Shown: one piece after another, positions 11,864 to 23,228 of the stretch
Layout of the letters: the number at the start of each line of letters is the position of its first letter
How positions within the stretch are numbered: the first letter of the stretch is position 1
Assembly (NCBI RefSeq): GCF_010093535.1
Contig: NW_022985199.1
Location: forward strand, 124,001-188,000
DNA from: Lindgomyces ingoldianus
Lineage: Eukaryota > Ascomycota > Dothideomycetes > Pleosporales > Lindgomycetaceae
DNA length: 64,000 nucleotides
Reading direction: 5' to 3'
Program-made: the position numbers and the translations under genes
Notes under the pieces: generated by a model
The model's input: only the letters and a program-made list of their open reading frames with translations
What the model was told of the DNA's origin: nothing
Databases searched by the model: none

Positions 11864-13941
11864 AAGGCGCAAGGGAGATAGTGTATAACAACAAAATTGC
11901 AATCAGGCATCCTCGTCTAATAGGACAGGCTTCACTGGTTGCTCATACGGGGTTGGAGTAAAATTCCTACTGGAACGCACAGAGTTGAGTGCGTCTAGAG
12001 GCTGAGCCAAGCGACAAGAGTGCTATGTACATAAACGATACCCTATCTCGAAGGTCCCTTCATTCAGCACTTCTAGCCTATCACAGGATATCCCATAAAT
12101 CTTCGATCAAAGGGAACATATTAGCACCACTTATGTGAGAACCACTGTCTTTCATACCGGTATCCCGAACTGTGTTTTTCCCGGTCAACATGAGCATCAC
12201 TCAACCCAAGACCTGCACTCCACAATCTACTAGGGATCACCGGCACGGCTGCTAGCTCCAGGCATCAGGTTGAGATTTTTTAGAACGGACTTCAATTGTG
12301 TGTCGGGCATTTTTAATAAACACCAACCTCTTAACGTCACGAATTTAGAGTGTTTTGGCCCATACAAAGGCTAATGCTGGGAGCTAAGTACTCGATCCGA
12401 TGAGAGATTAATATCAGCACATTCAATATCACGTCGTGCAACTCTCAAGATGTATTCAATAGGACTAACGTGTTCTTCATGTCCTTCGATTATAAAAAAT
12501 TTGAAGAAGGCCTCATCGACCTCAATCCCGAAGCGGAAATAGAGACTGGATATAAGGATTCACCCATGTGACCACGATGTAAACTCCAGGCAGCAACCAT
12601 TGAGAATCCATTCGTTATAAGAAACATTACGATCTTGCTAGATCTAGCAGGTTCGGGGAAGGGAAACTCATCCTAATCCCTGCCGGCAAATTAAAGTCAA
12701 GGAGCTTGTCGACGAGACTATATATCAAGCCCATCAAGTCTTCCTCGCACTTGCTGTTGGCGTTGCTGATTTTGCTACTACCCGCATTGCGTTTATCTTC
12801 ACAGGGTGGTGGAAGCTTGGAAGGAAGTCCAGCCCTTCTCCCATCGATATACGAAAGACTTTTGTGGCGCTATACTTACAGGAAACGTTTGATGCAGTCG
12901 CCTAAGTCAAAGCATTCTCAGGGCTCTTCGCGATGGAAACGCAATGGCATTGGCCTTGAGGCAACTGAAATTCGTGCGAGACTACGTAAAGCTGGTCTCT
13001 TCTATAGGTAAGGTGCTGAAAGAGATATCTTGTCGTTGACGATTCGGGGCGAAGTCGCGACGTCACACAATCACGTGGAAGGGTTCAATGTTGTATGTTC
13101 CTGACTCGACTGAGAGAGACATACGGCTTTATATCCACGACTTTTGCTTGGATGCTATACACTTGCATGTCTTCTTTGAGTGTGGTCACACCATGGATCA
13201 CAGCCATGTCCTGAACCCTGTCATAATCCAATTGCTCTTAAAGTTTGGTGCAGATTCGAATTTGTGTTGCAAGGTCTTACACTATTCGTACAACACTTCA
13301 ATCCAGGTTAAGAGCCGCGCTAGGGGTGACGCTGAATTTTCTATAAGCCTGGGGGGCGGTGTAGCGGAAGAGTAATGTATTGATGTGGAGCCTTTAGGGC
13401 GGCCATGATACTCTAGTAGATAGTGGCTTGGGTTGGTTACATTTGCAAAAGCATTCTTCAACACTAAGACTTTTGCTAGATCAGGGCACCGATCTAGTTG
13501 ACAAGGAGACTATCATTGCTCTCGTATAAAACCGCAGCCGCAAAGATTATCAAGATATCCTGGCTCTCTTTGATTCAAAGCCGTAGCTGAGACTTAAATC
13601 GAGACTCTGATCTCGATGGCTACCGATGTGGTCTAAAAGCTTGGTGGGGAAAATAAAGGGAGGTCCTGGAGACGAAGCGATATAGAACTCGAGGCTGTTA
13701 AGCAACGTATTGCCACCCCGGCGCTAGTATACGCTGCTACTGAAAGAAGAGTTTCAACATCATGCCGAACCAGGCCAACTGACATCCCAACTAGCGAGGG
13801 TCTATGGACTTGGCCGATCCTTTGCTCACCCTCACAATGACTTCTTCCATGACAGATCCCCCGCTTGGTCCTTCCGAGTATAAAGAGGACACATTTGTGT
13901 TTTCATTTTCTAGGCGATATTCTAGAATCCGTTGAAATAAT
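11864..13941. other. intergenic, 2.1 kb, with weak relics
   Basis: No intact gene. Around 12700-12890 (+) a frame other than the obvious one reads VKELVDETIYQAHQVFLALA and continues about 70 residues to a stop. Around 13220-13265 (+) the peptide IIQLLLKFGADSNL looks like an ankyrin-repeat unit. Neither extends into a complete domain. A CACGTG lies at 13072-13077. Confidence 0.4.
13225..13272 (+). pseudogene. possible isolated ankyrin-repeat remnant
   Basis: The translated segment IIQLLLKFGADSNL matches the ankyrin consensus (helix ending in LL-x-x-GAD-x-N). Only one unit is readable and stops occur on both sides within about 100 codons. It could be chance or a fragment of a decayed repeat protein. 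Confidence 0.25.
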
Positions 13942-14805
13942 TTACCAAGGGTGCTGGCCATCAACGTGTAAATATCCACCATGCTCACCATCCCTCTTCC
14001 CATTCAAGATATCCACAATCGGAGCCGCACCCTCGCTCGTCGGCTTCGCGCCGTTCGCCGCAGTGTTTTGCTCAGAAAGATTCGAAACGGTGAACCCTGG
14101 ACAAAAGGCAAACACCTTCCATCCTAGTGGGCCATAATCGACCGACTGGCACGCCGTAATCATATTCAAGGCAGCCTTGCTTGCACGGTACCGCACCAAC
14201 CCCATATCGTAGAACGGGGATGTAGAGTCAAGGCGTGTTGCGATTGAGCCGGCCCCGGACGTTACATTAACGATGCGTGGTGTCCCGGTTGATTTCTTGA
14301 GCAGTGGAGCGAAGGCTTCGACCATGATTGCCGGGCCCGTGGCGTTGGTCCTAAAGCTTTGGTCTAGTTGCTGCGCGAGTGACCCTGGTGGCGTACCGAT
14401 AGCGGCGTTGTTAACGAGAGCGTCGAGTCTGGAGAGTTTTTTTTAATACCCAAGGTAAGGGAGGAGAAGTTGATAGGGGATGTAGGCTACAGAGTCATAC
14501 CTGCCATGTCTACTTTCGACCTCTTTGGCGGCGGTGACCACCGAGTCCTCACTCGAAACGTCGACTTGTATGAGCTCGACGGTGCCCGGCAGCTTTCGTG
14601 ACTGCAAATCTTTGACGGCGGCCTGTCCCTTTGCTAAAGAACGGCTTCCGAGGAGAACGTACTTGGATGCATCGGACAGCAGTTGCACTGCTAACTCGAA
14701 GCCAATACCTCCGTTTCCTGTGACGTCAGGTTGCTAAGAATTAATTTTATTGGAGAAAGCATCCTTACCGCCAGTAATCAAGACAAGTGTTTTAATTGCA
14801 GCCAT
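13942..14805 (-). CDS. short-chain dehydrogenase/reductase
   Basis: NAD(P)-dependent oxidoreductase of the classical SDR family; substrate unknown. Exons 14805-14769, 14717-14501 and 14428-13942 join to about 246 aa, the usual size. Rossmann dinucleotide motif TGGNGGIGFE, the NNAAIG motif after the second splice, catalytic Ser in NVTSGAGSI and the catalytic pair in YRASKAALN are all present, followed by CPGFTVSNLSEQ. The C-terminus ends GGYLHVDGQHPW. The Gly pattern and the DVSSEDSV segment resemble carbonyl-reductase-like SDRs. No signal or membrane segment was seen. Neighbouring genes give no pathway clue. Confidence 0.9.
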
Positions 14806-15298
14806 TGTTTAGTGCAATATAGTACAGCTTGAATGCTAGTGAAGACAAATACATCTTCTCGGAATCCAATCTTATAAAATATATGCTAAAAACAAAAGGA
14901 TTTGGAAATTATTTTCTCCCTAACGGAGATTGGGTTTTCTCCCGTCATTTCAAAAACGGAGATAGAATCCACCACCGTAAAACCCGAGCTAAAAGACTGC
15001 CAAGTTCATAAAGGGCAGAAGAGGACAAACAATGAGATTTTGGGAGCCATCTACACCAATCAGATCTCGCAAGTCTTCCTTGGAAAGGAATAGTGTGACG
15101 GTGTAGATGTTCCCTTCACAATACGCTGCCAAGGAGAGCACTCTCCAAACCCAGTACACCTGGACGGGGTCCGCGGACTCCTTAGTGATGGGGCCATCCT
15201 CCTCCGGATTTAGTCCACAATTATCCAGCGCCCTATTTTATTCGCTGTACACATCGTCTCACCCCGTCTCTGACCTACAGTTCCCCAGACGGAGTTAG

Positions 15299-15565
15299 TC
15301 CTCCTTAAATCAGAGGGCCATTCCTGTACGATTATATCAACAATCAATTCTTGAACGCTTAGCGATGCCCTCCCGAGACTGCTCGTCCTCCTTAAACCCG
15401 AGGGCCATTCCTGTACGATTATATCAACAATCAATTCTTGAACGCTTAGCGATGCCCTCCCGAGACTGCTCGTCCTCCTTAAATCCGAGGGTCATTCCTG
15501 TACGATTATATCAACAATCAATTCTTGAACGCTTAGCGATGCCCTCCCGAAATTGCTCGTCCTCC
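15299..15565. repeat. 87-bp tandem repeat, three copies plus a 6-base start of a fourth
   Basis: Units at 15299-15385, 15386-15472 and 15473-15559, each beginning TCCTCCTTAAA and ending TGCTCG, followed by TCCTCC. The copies differ by only a few substitutions, mostly C/T and A/G. Because 87 is a multiple of 3, reading frames stay open on both strands (29-residue periods), but there is no evidence of translation. Confidence 0.95.
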
Positions 15566-15639
15566 GTCCTCTCTTACATTGGTGACCAGTGGTACATGTG
15601 GCTTACGAAGTGGCGACATCGGCGGTGCAATAAGCCTTG

Positions 15640-15905
15640 AGAAAACTAAAATTTTAAATTAACTAACGTATTCTACCACCAAAGCGGCCACCCTATTAAG
15701 ACAGCCACTTTTTCTTAGCACAGCTAACACCTTGTATAAAAACACTAAATTATTTATAATCAGCAACAGACTTAGATATAATGTACTTACATTAGATTTA
15801 GAAGCTTTCTTTTTATCTTTTTTATATAAGTTAACTGAGTCATAAGTTGACATACTAACTAAGCTATTTAGGATAAAAGTGCCAAAAATAACAAACCTTG
15901 AAACT
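15640..15905. other. AT-rich island, possible decayed transposon
   Basis: Strongly AT-rich DNA with many TA steps between the minisatellite and the glycosyltransferase 3' end. The composition contrasts sharply with neighbouring genes and fits old repeat-induced point mutation of a mobile element. No terminal repeats could be proved. Confidence 0.4.
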
Positions 15906-15913
15906 ACAAGCTC

Positions 15914-17221
15914 TTACAAACTATTAAGTCTATTTCCCTTATTCTCTATATCTTTCCAATAATGCTTGTCTAATACCTGTGAGAGATGTTTCCTAACACT
16001 GTTCTTTAGGCCCTTACTCCACCCTTTCTCATTTCCCCCATCCGTCGTCGGCGCATCGTTATTACTCGGAGCATTATCGGTATCTCTCGAACCGCCAACT
16101 CTCCACGGAGTGAAAACCGGTGGTGTCATTGTGTATCCACTGATATATCCGTCCTCCGTCTTGAAAGCAATTTCATTGTCGACTGGGAATCCCATGCCAT
16201 GCCATCCGCCGATATGATAGAGCATCCTCATGGCGCCCATGCGAGACACCGCATATCCCATTGTGCAGAGCGGACCGTAAGTTGCGGAAGTTACACGCAT
16301 GCCGTCACCACCAGTGATGTTCCAGATATCCCTGAATTCTTTTTGGAAGCCTTCGATGGTAGAGCCAATATCTGGGCCATTAGGATCTGAATATGTCCAG
16401 TGCAGATCTAGTCGCTTTTTGTTGACGGTGTTACCGCACTGGCCCATCCAGAGCTCGTCCCAGTCACAGCCTAATACCAAACCGTTAGTAAATTATGAGA
16501 AATACAACCTATAGTTCTTGCATACTATAAGGACATTCATCCTCCCACCCCTTCTCTACGTTCTCCCCCCACCGGATTGTATTATTAAAGCGCAACTGCC
16601 AACCCCACAAACCCATGATTTCCTTAATATTTACATCCCAGTCGATGTCATCCTCGACAATAAGCGCAGTTTGAACGTCGTTGTCGATGATATATCGCCA
16701 AGCATTTGCATGCGCCCGCCAGCACCCTAATGCTGGGGTCGCCGTCATGTTCTTTCTGCCAATCATGTGCGGTTCAGCTTTGTGGTGAATAGTTTTTGGG
16801 TCGATCTGAGAGAGACATATTAGCAATGCTCTTATGGTAGTTCGCTACGGTGAGGTGGGATTGGAATACACACCCCAGGAATCAAGGTTAGTTTTATGCC
16901 CGACACAGCTGCCAACAACGACAATGCATCTTGTCGATCCGTTCGATGCGGCATGCTAATATAAAGTATCTCCTGGAAATTAAGTGTTGAATTCGCAGGC
17001 TCTGGCTTTGGTGGATTCTTTTTGAATGATAGGCTTGGCCGTGGTTGAAAGCTTTGTGGGACATGATCTGGGATAGAGGGAAGATGTTCCCTGGATGACG
17101 CTGACTTGAAGTGGCTCGCGGTGGAGAAAAGAGTCAGAATAATCGTGCAAACTACAATGACTTGCACCATACGAACTACTTGGATCGTAGGGAGCGCCAT
17201 GACGACCGTCCAGGTTGACAT
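15914..17221 (-). CDS. glycosyltransferase family 25-like type II membrane protein
   Basis: Likely Golgi or ER glycosyltransferase related to the LPS/procollagen GT25 group; acceptor unknown. Exons 17221-16874, 16805-16526 and 16470-15914 give about 394 aa. An N-terminal hydrophobic segment (about residues 17-34, VQVIVVCTIILTLF) would act as signal anchor, followed by a Pro/Ser-rich stem. The catalytic domain opens with ILYISMPHRTDRQDAL, then GCWRAHANAWRYI and the metal-binding acidic motif LIVEDDIDWD; later segments are YGPLCTMGYAVSRMGAM and GFPVDNEIAF. A second in-frame ATG lies at 17200. The C-terminus is charged and low-complexity. Intact; the GT25 assignment rests on these motifs. Confidence 0.88.
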
Positions 17222-18688
17222 CTAGTATAACCACCCACCCAGTATATAAGGAGAACATATGCCAGCCGAGAAAATCGTCTGCGACATATTGGGAACGGAT
17301 AAAAGAAATCTGTCGACTCCGTATTGCCTTTCGTGTCGTTCGCAAAACTACGTAAGACGGAGACATGAGCCAGCCGCAAGGAATGTGGCCCCTGAAAACG
17401 ACAATTTATATTGTGAATAGATATGACCTCCTTTGGTCAAGGCAGCATTCTGACGTTGGCGGGCGAAACTTGACAATTGCCTTTGTCGTGTTTAGAGACG
17501 AATAATAGATCGGTAGTCCTGCAATAGGAATACGACTGTGATAGAACTTCATTTCTGTAAGCTCTGTGTAACCTTTAGAGTATCTCACCGTTTCTCAAAG
17601 CTTCACACAATCGCATATAGGGGTAGGTGCCCGCCATTGAATCACCGATCCGCACTTTCATCGTGGATAGCACCAGGTTTTTGCGAGATTTGTTGTATGG
17701 ATAGAATTGCAAGAAATTTGCGTGGCTTAGGTTACTCGGTAACGAGATGCATAGCATCGCATAGTACTGGCTAGAAAGCAATCCCTAGCGAGGGTGGGAT
17801 TCCCTGTTGCTGTTATTTCCTAACAGAGAATTTTTGCACGATTTGCGCGATTTTCTTTGCGACTTTGGCTTCAATGCTAGTTCAGGGGTCGGTTGGCTGT
17901 CTCAAGTAACCTTGTTATGAAACAATATTGACCCAAAGAGAATACCCCCTCCTCCGGAAGAACGACAACACATTGACTGCCCAAACCCTCACAGAATGGA
18001 ATCAACCTACCCTACGGACCATCTGGACCAGAGCTATTGCTAAGAACCCCTATTGATGTGATGTACCTGCGGTAGGAACTATATAGGTTACGTTTAGGTA
18101 GTAATGTCCTTCCACGCGTCCCGGAAATCTACCCGTGCCGGAATAAAAAAATTTTAAGCCTCTAAACTTTCTCCCCCTTAGCGAAATTTCGTTGTAGTTC
18201 TGGTAGTATTATTTTATAAGTATTTCTTTCTTAGAATCTGGAGTGCAGCAAAAAAAAATACTATATTCTTAGTTTGCTATGCATCGTTCTTTTCAGAGTA
18301 TCAAAACCTGTCTTAGTCCTAAGACTCCTAACCCCCTATTGTACTATGATTAATCACAAAATATTAAGTTTCGGAATAGTTTGTCAATAAGCTTATGTGA
18401 TAAAAAGATAGCCGTATACTTTTAAGAACATTAAATCCTTGAATGTATACATTCCGAATTTATCCTGGGAGGAGAGGCTTCAGTATGTCTTGACATGAGG
18501 ATTTAGTGGGCTTACGTATAAACGCTTAGTCGTGGGTATTGTATTCTACGCTATGCCTAGTCGGTTCAAAGTGTGGCGCTCTTCCAGAAGCATCTATCAT
18601 GGGCCAAGATTTCCTTTACATAATCTTCGACGAGTAGTATGCAACATAGGGCCTAAGTATCCAGCTCTTGGTAACCGGTTCACGAGGC
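17222..18688. other. intergenic, 1.5 kb, includes AT-rich patch
   Basis: Holds the glycosyltransferase promoter on the left. From about 18140 to 18460 the sequence is AT-rich with A runs and looks like degenerated repeat DNA. No gene is supported. Confidence 0.5.
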
Positions 18689-19661
18689 TCAGTCGGAATA
18701 GTAATAGTCGTAGTCATATTCGTTGATGATGTCCCTACAGCTGGTCGGTCCGTCATCATCCCAGTATCCTGACTCCAGAGAGAACTCCCCTCTTCTGAAT
18801 ATGGAGTCGGCCGCGCGCAGGCGCTGAAAGTGACAGCGTCCTGGTATCACTTTTTCCAAAATATGAACTGTGTCTTCCTCCTTGTTCGCATCCACCACAA
18901 TTTGAGCTGTCCTGGGAAGTGCCTGGCCTAGGTACTCCAAGATTGGTGTTAACCACACCGTCCATTCCTCGAAGACATCCTCCGGTTCCACTCGGGGCCA
19001 TGCGTACGGAGAAGGCGGCTCTGGCTGCTCAGCGATAACCCCTAATATTGAAAGGCTACCGAGAACACCATCCCAAATTTTCGGGTCCATGCAGAAACCG
19101 GGGTGGTAGGAAACTCCCATGGGTCGTAAGACCAAGATCATCTTCCGCATTTTCTCCCTTGTCTCAGAACTAAACAAACCCACGAGACTCGATTGGCCGT
19201 CACCGTGAACATTGACTGTAAAGGTATTCCCTCCGTACAGCATTGCTCTTACCTCATCGGTAATCTGGCGGCAAACGAGAAGGAGTCTAGGTAAGGCGCT
19301 TCGACGAGACGGGGAAATTCTAGGACGATATCGCTGAGATATCTGACAATAGTTGTCCAGCTTACAGGCTTCATATTCGTCCTCTTTGTCGCTAACCTCC
19401 TCATCTATTAAAGAGACCCTAACGCTCTCCTAGTTATAGTGGGCAGTCGTTTTCTTTGAAGGAAAAATTGGCTCCACTTGTGTTGTACCTATCCTAAGAC
19501 CTATCCAAGCGCTAGAGCGGCTTGACCCATCCTTTAGGGCGATTTTAGTAGTACATATAGCCAGAACAATTGAAGCAAAGGTTTTCTGGAATGCAGAATT
19601 AATAGACCTGCTGGCGAATTTCCAGCGGAAGTGCCAGGAAGGCACTAAAGTTTGGGGGAGG
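18689..19661 (-). pseudogene. decayed conserved fungal protein with LPLEIRQQVY start motif
   Basis: The N-terminal part reads SAFLALPLEIRQQVY, stop, FCIPENLCFNCSGYMYY, stop, NRPKGW; the opening resembles a widespread family of fungal proteins of unknown function (LPLEIRQQIY type). In-frame stops lie at 19599-19601, 19545-19547 and 19512-19514. The first two are TAA where CAA (Gln) is the simplest ancestor, that is C to T in a CpA context as produced by repeat-induced point mutation. After a frame change, a long segment stays open from about 19430 to 18689, including RRSALPRLLLVCRQITDEV and LYGGNTFTVNVHGDGQ. That downstream part could still be translated from the ATG at 19243 (184 aa), but the gene as a whole looks inactivated. 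Confidence 0.7.
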
Positions 19662-21182
19662 AAGAGTAGGCACCATTGCTGTTCCTGCAGCTTGCAGTAT
19701 AGACAGACGCGATGTCACGGCACACTAGGGCTCGAAGGCAGATTGATATTGGGAACAACACTGTGTATTGACGAAGAGATCATGATGGGGAAATGAAGAG
19801 GAAGTGGGGTATAGACGTGACCAGTGCACGAACCTATTAGCAAGATCTGAGAATTAGTGCCGTGACACAGGAGGCCCGCCCGCCAAGACTCCGCACAGCT
19901 ACAGGCTTAACAGTCATCACAAGTAAGTTACACTGCAATGGCTATGTAGTTGCAGGGTCAATGTACACTAGCTGAAATTGGTAGTTGGCTTGATCGGAAG
20001 TACCGACCGGGTTAAGCGGCCTTGCATGAATTTGTGCGCGACAGCAGGCACAAGGCTAGTGATAACTTCTCAGCATCATAGCGAGGTTCTAAGGCCTGAT
20101 AAGACCGCTTATGAGTATTATAGAGTGGTAAGATCTTAATAGTGGTGCTATAGGGAAGGAACTCTGTCACGCTATAGAAGGAGGCTCTCTGCAGATCAGT
20201 CGCGAAGGCGACAGTGGAAGCCTAATTTATAGGTGAGAAGCGCCCTAGACCTTTGAAAATAGCCACAGTACATTATTTATGCATAATTTTGGTGAGGCTC
20301 GACGTGTGCGCAGAGTTATAGCTGCTTGAAGTCAAAGTACCTGTCATATTTTCCGGCACAGGTGGTTTTTCCGGCTCGCTTGGATAGACGTTACTTATCC
20401 TTAGTAACTAGACTCTAGAAAACCTTAGTAAAAAAAAAACTATGTTAGAAGGAGTGTAACTAGGTGCTTTAGTCTGCTATTGCTTTAAAGGCTAAATATC
20501 ATAGATTATCTATAATTAAACAGCCTGCTTAAATATAAGTAACCTAAGATTCCAACTGTGCTTTCTTACTATTTAGTCAAGGTCTGCTTTTAAAGGTACC
20601 AAAGTAGTTAATACTTGTAAGTATTGTAGGACATCTGTAGATGCACTGTCTCTGGGCTGGGGTATCTTTGTTCATATGGCACGGTTTATAATATCGCCAC
20701 TTTCTGGGCTACATGCACCTCCCCTGAAAAGCGTTAACATTCATGTAGTAAACGCCTTTCTGAGCGGCTAGAATAAAAAAAGTACAGGAACTGGAAACTG
20801 ATACCGGTCACTCCTGTAATTGAGTGAACATCAGCCAGGGTTAGTTAAATCTCCGCCCATCAACGGAGGGTAATCGAGAGTACCGAATTATTGGCCGAAG
20901 ACCTAAGTACTAGTCAGTGAAGCAGGGATATTACAAGGAGGGACGCTGCAGATGGGATGGAGAGGAGTGGAGGAATGAAGGAAGCACCATGATGAAGTGC
21001 AGGCAATCAACTATCGAATGATGCATTGGAGCACTGATATGGAAATATGGGTGTCTTATACATGATAAGAAATGCGATATTGGTACAGATGCTACAACAT
21101 GCTCGGACACTCTTATAGCTTGCACGGGATGTGACTCTTGAGACCTAGATCAGCCAAGACAGTCACATTCTCTTGTTCCGCG
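19662..21182. other. intergenic, 1.5 kb, no supported gene
   Basis: No convincing coding sequence. About 20380-20640 is AT-rich with an A run and resembles degenerated repeat DNA; the rest is unremarkable. Confidence 0.5.
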
Positions 21183-22403
21183 TCACCTCTTCTCGTTCAA
21201 CGCCGTTTTGTCGGCTTTCATGAGCCCCGCCTTTGCCATGGCTGTATCAATGCCGCTCCATTTCCGAATAAGAACTTGCACGCCCAAAGGCAGTACCCCC
21301 AGAATCTGAATATACCTGGAATACAGTGGGACAGCCACATCCCCACTCTCACCCTTCTCGATTAGTCCTATCACCTCCTTTGCTATATCTACAGGCGCAA
21401 TAACTGGGGCTAGGAAATTTGACGGCGTCCTTACACCAGCGAACATCTTAGTGCTCATCTGACCAGGCGTGACGAGGATTGTTTTGATATCTTCGCCATT
21501 AGGATGTTGAGCTAGTTCGGCGCGAAGAGAGGAGTGGAGGGCGAGGAGGGCAGCTTTCGACGAGGTATAAGAGGAGAGGTTCGCGGCGCCGAGGTGGCCG
21601 AGGACGGAGGAGACGGTTACGATGGTGCCGCGACCTTCATTCAGCATGTGTGGAAGGCAGCTGCGGAGAGTGTTGAAGTGAGAGAAGGTATTCGTTCGAA
21701 AGGTTCTGTGCGAAGCTGTGAGCGTACTTGGGGGGGGGTTAAAGGGTTAGGGTAGAGCTTACTGTCGAACTTCTTCCGCTGTGGAATCCAGGATCGATTG
21801 TGTGTGTACAATGCCCGCATTGTTAATTAGGATTGTGGGAGGGCCAAGCTAAAGCTCATTAGCAGCTAAACCCAACCGCCGGGAAACACAATGCCTTACA
21901 TCTTCAACAATCTCCTTCACAGCCTCATCCACCTGCTGAGCATCACCCACGTCGCACTCATAATACACCACGCCCTTCTCTTCCGCCTCCTCTAAATCCA
22001 CTTTCTTCGTGTCCAATACCGCCACATTCGCATTCCGCATCCCATAAACCTCGGCGATCAGCGCGCCTAAGCCTCCGACACCGCCCGTTATCACAATCAC
22101 CTCCTCGCTCAGGTCGACCTCACGCGCATTGCCATACGCGAGCTTCGCATTGATTATGCCAAATATAGCTCGTCCAGTCGTGAGAAAGGCCCACACTATT
22201 GCGATCTGCATTTCGAGGCTCTGATATGGTGTGACCTGTGCGCGCAGGCACAGAACGATGACCCATGCCACCCAAGGATGAAAGACGGTGTAGCCAAGGA
22301 CTTTCCATATCAGGTCGATTGTGAGATGGTGGTACCACGGCTCATCTGGCCTGTCGAAGTTCTTCGGCAACTTTGCGGGGATCTCTCTGATTCTGGCGCC
22401 CAT
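21183..22403 (-). CDS. membrane-anchored short-chain dehydrogenase (retinol-dehydrogenase-like)
   Basis: NAD(P)-dependent reductase likely bound to ER or lipid droplets; substrate unknown. Exons 22403-21900, 21848-21763 and 21705-21183 give about 370 aa. Two N-terminal hydrophobic stretches (about residues 33-53, FHPWVAWVIVLCL, and 66-83) precede the Rossmann fold. Motifs: VIVITGGVGGLGALIAEVYG, acidic DVGDAQQV, ILINNAGIVHTQS in exon 2, catalytic Ser in TVSSVLGHLG and YTSSKAAL, then VTPGQMSTKMF. The second intron must end at the GCACAG acceptor (exon start 21705), not the earlier CACAG, to restore VRQTFRTN. The layout matches the DHRS/RDH-type 'extended N-terminus' SDRs. Confidence 0.92.
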
Positions 22404-23228
22404 GGTGGGTTATAGAAGCAGTGGAAGAGGGATGGCGGGGTGTGTGTAAAAGCACGGTGGATGGATGCAAGTGCGGAATTAGATTAGGGTCTACGAATGC
22501 CTGGAGCTACCCGGAAGCTGAAATTGGAAAGAACGAGACGGTTGGAGAGAACAGAAGGAAAGGAGAGGCATGGTGTTCTTATCCTACAGCGCCTAATACC
22601 TGAGGTTCGTTGTGTTTCATCCTCAGGCAGGACGGAGGTGCAGTTGGACAACATGCACGCTCCGTATCAATTAGCCTGCTCCGGATCTCATTTGATAGCC
22701 TGACCACCGACGTCCCATCTCAAAGCAACTTAGTTACGTTCCAATTTCTCCACACCAAGCAGCCACGAAGTGGTGATTACATCCTCTGCTGCAAGGTCCA
22801 GAACAATATGTAATCACCAGAGGAGGCGGCTGCGTGGGAGGATGAACAAGTCAGTCCCTTTGGGAAAGACCGACTTTCTGATGTATTAGCCACGGCCTCT
22901 GCTAGCATGCCACTCCCAATTTTTAGAAATCACCACCAAGGCAAATAAGGTCTATGGCGCGCTGCGAAGGAGCCCCGACCGTCGGTGGAATAACAGAGCG
23001 GGGGTATCTTCAACGCTGCCTGCTGGGAAGTGACTTCCTCCTCGCCGTCACCCTGCAACACCACGTAAGTAGGAAGGGTAATGGAGCCCTTATAAGCCCA
23101 TCCTCCCTCTTAATTCTCCGTCTCATCTTCATTCTAGTCATCGATCCATCATCAGTCAACTACCAGTCTATTCCATTGTTGATTCATCTATCCAACCTCC
23201 ATCCTCTCTCAACCCAGCAGGCATCAAA
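22404..23228. other. divergent promoter region between SDR and Bys1-like gene
   Basis: 825 bases between divergently transcribed genes. The stretch just upstream of 23229 is rich in TCATC/CAACC pyrimidine-type sequence typical of a fungal 5' leader. No other feature was seen. Confidence 0.5.

Larger units (their letters stand above)
14806..15913. other. intergenic with minisatellite and AT-rich island
   Basis: Contains the 87-bp tandem repeat (15299-15565) and an AT-rich stretch (15640-15905). No gene is supported; the open frames here are a by-product of a repeat period divisible by three. Confidence 0.6.

Noticed and set aside
3268..14805. Secondary-metabolite gene cluster (oxygenase, squalene synthase, SDR)
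   Set aside because: A ribosomal protein gene lies between, the gaps are over 1 kb, there is no transporter or cluster regulator, and ERG9 is a housekeeping gene.
15299..15565. CRISPR-like array
   Set aside because: The units are contiguous 87-base tandem copies without unique spacers, in a eukaryotic context.
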